From: JABWAJ01 sp046153985
GTDB lineage: Bacteria; Bacteroidota; Bacteroidia; Chitinophagales; Saprospiraceae
Direction of reading: 5' to 3'
Length of the DNA stretch: 9,975 nt
Assembly (NCBI GenBank): GCA_046153985.1
Contig: JBJXFD010000239.1
Coordinates: 1 to 9,975 of the forward strand
Shown here: positions 6,040 through 9,975 of the stretch, one piece after another
Layout of the letters: the number at the start of each line of letters is the position of its first letter
How positions within the stretch are numbered: position 1 is the first letter of the stretch
The notes under the pieces: generated by a model
Database searches by the model: none
What the model was told of the DNA's origin: nothing
What the model saw: the letters and a program-made list of their open reading frames with translations, nothing else
Program-made: the position numbers and the translations under genes

Positions 6040-6765
6040 ATGCTCTCTCGTATGGCGTTGAAATTCAAACGAGTGCTGCTCAAACTGAGCGGCGAATCCC
6101 TCATGGGTGATCAATCCTTCGGCATTTCGGCACAAATGGTACACCACTACGCCGCCGAAATCAAAGGCTTGGTTGACCTCGGCGTCCAGGTTGCCGTCGT
6201 TATCGGGGGTGGAAATATTTTCCGGGGCCTCCAGGCAGAAGCGTCCGGAATCGAACGGGTTCAGGGCGACTACATGGGGATGCTCGCTACGGTCATCAAC
6301 GGCATGGCTTTGCAAAGTTCGCTGGAAGGACTGGGCGTTTACACCCGCCTCATTTCCGCCATTGAAATGAAACAAATTGCGGAGCCCTATATCCGCCGCC
6401 GTGCCATCCGCCACTTAGAAAAAGGCCGCGTTGTGCTTTTTTCGGCAGGTACGGGCAGTCCGTACTTCACGACAGATTCCGCTGCAGCCCTGCGTGCGAA
6501 TGAAATCAACGCCGATGTGATTCTTAAAGGCACCCGCGTTGACGGCGTCTATTCTGCCGATCCGGAAAAAGACCCTACTGCGGTTAAATTTGACCATATT
6601 TCTTTTGCGAAAGTCATTAGCATGGGCCTCGGCGTAATGGACATGACCGCCTTCACCCTTTGCCAGGAAAACAACCTGCCCATCATCGTTTTCGACATCA
6701 ATGGCCACGACAACCTGAAGCGCATTGTGAATGGGGAGCGGATTGGGACGTTGGTGGAGGGGTGA
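6040..6765 (+). CDS. pyrH: UMP kinase
   Basis: UMP kinase phosphorylates UMP to UDP with ATP in de novo pyrimidine synthesis. It is a hexamer of the amino acid kinase fold. The product (241 residues from 6040) shows RVLLKLSGESLMG (11-23), VVIGGGNIFRG (53-63), DYMGMLATVINGMALQ (77-92), ISAIEMKQIAEPY (105-117), the GTGSPYFTTDSAAALRA segment that handles ATP and UMP (137-153), and ILKGTRVDGVYSADP (161-175). Two starts are possible. The ATG at 6040 follows TTTAA and suits the AT-rich upstream context of this phylum. The ATG at 6052 gives MALKFKRVLLKLSGES, closer to the usual family N-terminus (237 residues). tsf-pyrH is a conserved order, but here a terminator and a palindromic repeat lie between them, and frr does not follow pyrH. 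Confidence 0.97.
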   Translation: MLSRMALKFKRVLLKLSGESLMGDQSFGISAQMVHHYAAEIKGLVDLGVQVAVVIGGGNIFRGLQAEASGIERVQGDYMGMLATVINGMALQSSLEGLGVYTRLISAIEMKQIAEPYIRRRAIRHLEKGRVVLFSAGTGSPYFTTDSAAALRANEINADVILKGTRVDGVYSADPEKDPTAVKFDHISFAKVISMGLGVMDMTAFTLCQENNLPIIVFDINGHDNLKRIVNGERIGTLVEG

Positions 6766-6782
6766 GGTGGAAGGGGGAAATT

Positions 6783-6851
6783 GGCAAGAGGCAAGAGGCA
6801 AGTAGGCAAGAGGCAAAACTTGTCCCGCATTGCGGGGTTGGCAAAAGGCAA
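6783..6851. repeat. GGCAAGA heptamer repeats after pyrH
   Basis: Units GGCAAGA, GGCAAGA, GGCAAGT, GGCAAGA and GGCAAAA follow one another from 6783 to about 6818, with an extra A between the third and fourth. After a small hairpin (CCCGC 6824-6828, GCGGG 6832-6836, 3-nt loop), GGCAAAAGGCAAGG appears at 6840-6853. The region begins 17 bp after the pyrH stop. It belongs to the same family as 4879-4994. The hairpin has no T-run, so it is a weak candidate terminator at best. Confidence 0.75.
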
Positions 6852-6893
6852 GGATCATAAACTTTTGAGCCATCCAGATGTAGTTATTTCAGG

Positions 6894-6901
6894 TAACTTT
6901 G
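6894..6901 (+). promoter_or_regulatory. Possible -7 element for the gene at 6924
   Basis: TAACTTTG matches the Bacteroidota -7 consensus TAnnTTTG perfectly and lies 22 bp before the ATG at 6924. No TTG is found at the ideal 19-nt spacing. The nearest TTTG (6864-6867) is 26 nt away, so this promoter would be weaker or activator-dependent. Confidence 0.45.
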
Positions 6902-6923
6902 TCAAATTAAGGCTTCCTGAACG

Positions 6924-7307
6924 ATGAAACACTGGATATTACTTAGTGCTGGTTTGTTTTTTTCGCTTTGCGCAAATAGCCAGAGCGCCCTGAAGCTATC
7001 CGGAAAATCCCTTCTCCAGTTGCGGGCGGAATCACAGGAAGCGCTACTTCCCAATACCAATTTGTCAAAAACAGGAACGACTCGTTTTGCAGTTGCGGCT
7101 CCCTCCTACCCTACCCTGCGGGAAAGCTTAGCCGTTAGCACGCCGCCAAAAGCCTGGCGCTATTGTGACCTGGCGATGTTTTGTAAATTGGAAGTCCGAA
7201 TGGAAAAGGCGGTCAAATTTCCCCTCAAGCTGCGTCTTGGCGAGACGCAGCAAGTAGAACGAATGGAGGGGAAACTTGGAGATGGCGCCTATAAATCCCA
7301 TAAATAG
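6924..7307 (+). CDS. Small exported protein of unknown function
   Basis: I do not recognise this 127-residue protein with confidence. It begins with a clear signal peptide: K2, H3, a hydrophobic stretch ILLSAGLFFSLC (5-16), and likely cleavage after ANS (17-19). The middle (about 20-75) is low in structure signals and rich in Ser, Thr and Pro. The C-terminal part, from about 80, has a patterned segment, DLAMFCKLEVRMEKAVKFP followed by LKLRLGETQQVERMEGK, which alternates charged and hydrophobic residues as in a short helix plus beta hairpin. I think similar short tails occur in other Bacteroidota exported proteins, but that is recollection only. It has a possible promoter element 22 bp upstream. 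It converges on the next gene with only 24 bp between stops. Confidence 0.7.
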   Translation: MKHWILLSAGLFFSLCANSQSALKLSGKSLLQLRAESQEALLPNTNLSKTGTTRFAVAAPSYPTLRESLAVSTPPKAWRYCDLAMFCKLEVRMEKAVKFPLKLRLGETQQVERMEGKLGDGAYKSHK

Positions 7308-7331
7308 TTGATCGCCATAACTTATTGCACC

Positions 7332-8354
7332 TTAACGTAAGACCACGATCGTAGCGCAGCCGTTCCCTTTTTTACTTTCCTTTAATGCATAATGCCGTTC
7401 TCCAAGGCCAGCCATTTCCACTTCACGTTGTATGGTTTCTTCAAACCGGGCCGGGCAGCCATCGGCATAAAAAGTAATGCGAAGCCTGGCGCCGGGGGAT
7501 TGCTGTACGAATCGCGCGATGCCCCAAAAGTAGCGGTTGCAGTAGTGTACAACGCCGTCGGTTGTTTCAAATAAGTGACGTTCCAACTCGCCGTGTTCCA
7601 GATCTTTGTTAAGGCTTGCTGTTTGTTCGGTTAACCAACGCTCGCGTCCCGCTTCTTCTGCCACGGGAGACGCCAGCAATTCCAAATCCGGCATACCTGT
7701 CTGACAATCACAAGGTACCAAAGGAGAAGCTGCGTCTATAAGGATATTGCCGTTATAAGCTTCCCCATTGGCCGAAATGGCCGCGAGGATGAGGTACTCA
7801 AATGCCGCTTCGGGTCGCAGTATAAAATCAAGTTGTTGCCATTCCGTTTCCACGATTGTTTTAGAGCGCCCCAACACCGCAACGGGTTCGCAGTGCCGGT
7901 GTGTACCCAACACCGCCAATTTCAGCGGAAGCGTGAACGGAGCGGGTTGTCCGGTAAGGCGGCTGAAGCTGGCATACTGTACCGAGCGGGCTGCAAAAAT
8001 CCGGAAGGCGTAGCATTGACCAGGTTTAAGCGGCGCGACAAGTCGTTGGCCCAGTTCTTCCTCTGTACCATTGTCGCGGGCGACCATCCCTACGTAGGTC
8101 TGGCCGTCTTTAGGGGGTGTCTCAACGCCGTAGAAACCACCGGGGTGAATATCTGGCGGCGTTTCACCAAAATTGCCGCAATAAAACCATCCGATTGGAG
8201 GTTTGCCAAAATCAGGCTGGTCTTCAAAAGAAGGATTTTGAAATGGAAGCGGCTGTTGCGCTACACAGGCAAAGGACACCGTGATTGCGGACAATGTGCT
8301 TCCTAAAATAGTCCGTAGGATGGTATGTAAGGACAGCCACTTCAAAGCGCACAT
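7332..8354 (-). CDS. Exported protein with carbohydrate-binding-like N-terminal domain
   Basis: This 340-residue protein of unknown function starts with a signal peptide (residues 1-32, core TILRTILGSTLSAITVSFA, likely cleavage after CVA). Its first mature domain (about 38-215) reads like the beta-sandwich ligand-binding domains of Bacteroidota surface proteins: NPSFED (40-45), GWFYCGN (55-61), TPPDIHPG (65-72), DGQTYVGMVARDNGTEEELGQRL, then NILIDA near the end. The remaining part (about 216-340) contains RLRITFYADG followed by an amphipathic helix, which might be a degenerate OmpA-like fold; this is weak inference. The frame stays open upstream to 8441, but those 29 codons overlap another reading frame encoding a membrane protein, and a signal peptide begins exactly at 8354. 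This start overlaps that upstream small gene by 13 nt. Confidence 0.75.
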   Translation of the reverse strand: MCALKWLSLHTILRTILGSTLSAITVSFACVAQQPLPFQNPSFEDQPDFGKPPIGWFYCGNFGETPPDIHPGGFYGVETPPKDGQTYVGMVARDNGTEEELGQRLVAPLKPGQCYAFRIFAARSVQYASFSRLTGQPAPFTLPLKLAVLGTHRHCEPVAVLGRSKTIVETEWQQLDFILRPEAAFEYLILAAISANGEAYNGNILIDAASPLVPCDCQTGMPDLELLASPVAEEAGRERWLTEQTASLNKDLEHGELERHLFETTDGVVHYCNRYFWGIARFVQQSPGARLRITFYADGCPARFEETIQREVEMAGLGERHYALKESKKGNGCATIVVLR

Positions 8355-8470
8355 TTTCCTATACCGACAAAAATAGCAATCCAAACCAGGCCTTTGATAA
8401 AGAAGAACAGAAAGCCTGCAACGCCGAGGCGTTTGAGCCATGTTTTGGTGGAAGATTCCTTCTCCTTCAT
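8342..8470 (-). CDS. 42-residue single-pass membrane protein
   Basis: This short frame, read from the ATG at 8470 to TGA at 8344-8342, encodes a compact membrane protein. Residues 1-14 are hydrophilic and basic (MKEKESSTKTWLKR), residues 15-38 form one continuous hydrophobic segment (LGVAGFLFFFIKGLVWIAIF, then VGIG), and the end is KCAL. The positive N-terminal flank predicts an N-in orientation. The frame is better than the overlapping frame of its neighbour, which in the same stretch gives a Cys- and Arg-rich sequence with no domain character. Its stop overlaps the start of the downstream exported-protein gene by 13 nt, pointing to translational coupling. I recall similar roughly 40-residue proteins in Bacteroidota, but I know no function. 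Confidence 0.7.
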   Translation of the reverse strand: MKEKESSTKTWLKRLGVAGFLFFFIKGLVWIAIFVGIGKCAL

Positions 8471-8506
8471 ATATGGTGAGCGTTTTATATTAGTCAATGC
8501 TGAACT

Positions 8507-8539
8507 ACGTTTACTAAACTTTAAAAGTTTAGTAAACGT
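8507..8539. promoter_or_regulatory. 33-bp perfect palindrome made of two GTTTAsTAAAC sites
   Basis: ACGTTTACTAAACTT (8507-8521) is the exact reverse complement of AAGTTTAGTAAACGT (8525-8539), centred on 8523. Each arm contains an 11-bp sequence that is itself palindromic around its central base: GTTTACTAAAC (8509-8519) and GTTTAGTAAAC (8527-8537), with centres 18 bp apart. It lies in the 80-bp gap between the sugar transferase stop and the small membrane protein start. On the minus strand no T-run follows, so an operator or a processing hairpin is as likely as a terminator. Confidence 0.6.
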
Positions 8540-8550
8540 TAGCCCATAGT

Positions 8551-9972
8551 CTATTTCCCTTTCCCCTGCAACAACACCAGCACCGTATAAAACAAAATTT
8601 TGAAATCGAGCGCCAGCGACATGTTTTCGATGTAGAGAATATCGAATTTTAAACGCTGGATCATTTGATCAACGTTTGAAGCGTAGCCATATTTTACCTG
8701 CCCCCAGGATGTAATACCGGGACGCACCTTCAGCAAGTGTTTGTAGTGCGGGGCCCGTTGCAAAATGAGGTCAATATAGTATTGCCGTTCCGGGCGCGGC
8801 CCCACGAGCGACATATCGCCCAGCAATACATTCGCAAACTGGGGCAATTCATCCAACCGCCATTTGCGCATCACCGCGCCCCAGGGGGTGCAGCGGTTGT
8901 CGTCGTCGTGGGAAAGCTGGGGGCCGTCGGCTTCCGCGTTGGTGTGCATGGAACGGAATTTGTAAATGTAAAACGGATGGCTGTTCAACCCGATGCGCTC
9001 CTGTTTGAATAAAATCGGCCCCGGTGATGACAATTTCACGCGAATGGCCACATACAAATACAAGGGCAACAACAACAGCAACAGCAGCAGAGAGACCGAA
9101 ACATCAATCAGGCGCTTCACCAAACGCTGCCATTTGGGCATCAGGTCGCGGCGGATTTCGATCAATACAGCGCCGAAAACATGGTTCATTTTTACGGTGC
9201 CGAGGATGATGTCGTACATATCGGGAATGATTTTGACCAAAAGCTGGTCGTCAAAATCAAACAGGATGTTCAGGATTTCGCTCAGGCGGTTGTGTTCAGA
9301 CGTTTCTATGGCAATGATCACTTCCTCTACCTCCTGTTGCCGGACGATGTCCGCGATGTTTTCAATTTTACCGACTTTAGGAAGGTGAACCGACAACTCA
9401 TTGGTATTGCGGCCATTGGCATCAATGAATCCAACAAACCGGTAGCCCAGTCCCTTTTTTCGCCCGGTGATTTCCCGATACAAGTCCAGCGCGTTTTGAT
9501 TGCCTCCGATAATCAGGGTATTATACGTCACCAATCCAGCTTTCAACCGGCGGCTGGCACGCGTGAGAAGCACCATACGCATGGTAGCTGTGAAGAAAAA
9601 ATGCAGCAGGAAAAGGGCAAAAAAGGAAGTGTAGTAGGTGCGATAATTGGTAACAAAATCGTCAAGAATGAGGGTAAAAAACAAAAAAATGACCCCAAAA
9701 AAGCTGAGAAACAAGGTACGGGTCAGGGTGGCCAATCGAGACAAGCGATAAATATCTTTGTACTGATCGAAAATGGAATAAAACAAAACCCAGCCTGTAG
9801 GAATGATCAATACGCCGTACCAAAAGTTGGGATCATACAGCTCTTCCCAGCCTAAGGGTTGGTCTTCCAGCCGTTTTCGGTAAAAGAAAAAACACGCCCA
9901 GGCAGTCATCGCCATCAGGAAGTCTGCGACCTTGTAAAAAAAGGTATCCGCCAAACGGCGCCTGCTGGTCAT
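8551..9972 (-). CDS. Polyprenyl-phosphate sugar phosphotransferase (WcaJ/WbaP-like)
   Basis: This enzyme transfers a sugar-1-phosphate from a UDP-sugar to undecaprenyl phosphate at the cytoplasmic membrane, the first step of exopolysaccharide or O-antigen repeat assembly. The 473-residue length is normal. Domains in order: four N-terminal membrane segments (about 12-31, 51-69, 84-104, 113-133); a Rossmann-like domain starting at NTLIIGGNQNALDLYREI (151-168); a fifth hydrophobic segment after KRLIDVSVSL (287-312); and the catalytic domain with SSPGPILFKQERIG (315-328), YKFRSMHTNAE (337-347), RLDELPQFANVLLGDMSLVGPRPE (372-395), VRPGITSWGQV (416-426) and DILYIENMSLALD (444-456). The sugar cannot be told from sequence. 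The fifth segment has eight leucines in a row from a CAR-type triplet repeat. The ATG at 9972 leaves only 3 nt visible upstream, so an earlier start is possible. Confidence 0.93.
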   Translation of the reverse strand: MTSRRRLADTFFYKVADFLMAMTAWACFFFYRKRLEDQPLGWEELYDPNFWYGVLIIPTGWVLFYSIFDQYKDIYRLSRLATLTRTLFLSFFGVIFLFFTLILDDFVTNYRTYYTSFFALFLLHFFFTATMRMVLLTRASRRLKAGLVTYNTLIIGGNQNALDLYREITGRKKGLGYRFVGFIDANGRNTNELSVHLPKVGKIENIADIVRQQEVEEVIIAIETSEHNRLSEILNILFDFDDQLLVKIIPDMYDIILGTVKMNHVFGAVLIEIRRDLMPKWQRLVKRLIDVSVSLLLLLLLLPLYLYVAIRVKLSSPGPILFKQERIGLNSHPFYIYKFRSMHTNAEADGPQLSHDDDNRCTPWGAVMRKWRLDELPQFANVLLGDMSLVGPRPERQYYIDLILQRAPHYKHLLKVRPGITSWGQVKYGYASNVDQMIQRLKFDILYIENMSLALDFKILFYTVLVLLQGKGK

Positions 9973-9975
9973 GTC

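Noticed and set aside
5919..6110. Small plus-strand frame across the palindrome before pyrH
   Set aside because: Most of it is the inverted repeat itself, and the rest overlaps the true start of pyrH in another frame.
8368..8375. TATTTTTG on the minus strand as a promoter for the exported protein gene
   Set aside because: It matches the -7 consensus but lies inside the small coding gene, has no TTG at proper spacing, and would leave only about 8 nt of leader. It is probably chance.
8355..8441. 29-residue N-terminal extension of the exported protein
   Set aside because: It would bury the signal peptide inside the protein, and the same DNA encodes a better membrane segment in another frame.
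9181..9855. Open frame of 224 codons on the plus strand opposite the sugar transferase
   Set aside because: It is antisense to a clearly conserved enzyme and has no recognisable motif.

Overview
This window looks like chromosomal DNA of a Bacteroidota bacterium, probably of the Saprospiraceae/Chitinophagales type. Three things suggest this. The proteins carry family-typical sequences for that phylum. The order rplM-rpsI-rpsB-tsf-pyrH fits. The clearest promoter (upstream of rplM) matches the Bacteroidota pattern TTG-19 nt-TAnnTTTG instead of the E. coli -35/-10 pattern. Ribosome binding sites of the AGGAGG kind are mostly absent before the start codons, which also fits the phylum. The taxonomic placement is inferred, not proven.

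Layout. Positions 3-716 (+) hold a LolD/MacB-type ABC ATPase whose first codons lie upstream of the window. It overlaps by 11 bp a PduO-type ATP:cob(I)alamin adenosyltransferase (706-1257). From 1258 to 1638 there is no gene. That stretch is a cluster of direct and inverted repeats between two convergent genes, and the stop codon of one gene lies inside a repeat copy. On the minus strand, 1639-2856 encodes an HD-domain (SAMHD1/dGTPase-like) phosphohydrolase. A divergent intergenic region of about 310 bp follows, with the rplM promoter at its right end.

The central block, 3167-6765 (+), is a translation/nucleotide cluster: L13, S9, S2, EF-Ts and UMP kinase. The operon is unusual in its spacers. 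The rpsB-tsf gap is filled by GGCAAGA-type short repeats. A strong intrinsic terminator follows tsf. Between that terminator and pyrH sits an 80-bp nested palindrome made of two inverted hairpins, the architecture of a REPIN. The same GGCAAGA repeat family reappears after pyrH.

The right part is accessory. A small exported protein of unknown function (6924-7307, +) converges on an exported protein with a carbohydrate-binding-like N-terminal domain (7332-8354, -). That gene overlaps by 13 nt a 42-residue single-pass membrane protein (8342-8470, -) that is too short for usual gene-calling cutoffs. Upstream of it lies a 33-bp perfect palindrome (8507-8539), and then a polyprenyl-phosphate sugar phosphotransferase (8551-9972, -) that would start exopolysaccharide or O-antigen assembly.

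I see no tRNA, rRNA, CRISPR array, transposase or phage gene. I found no clear new multi-gene system. The most notable items are the REPIN-like element before pyrH, the unannotated small membrane protein with its overlapping partner, the double palindromic site, and the layered inverted repeats at 1253-1637.
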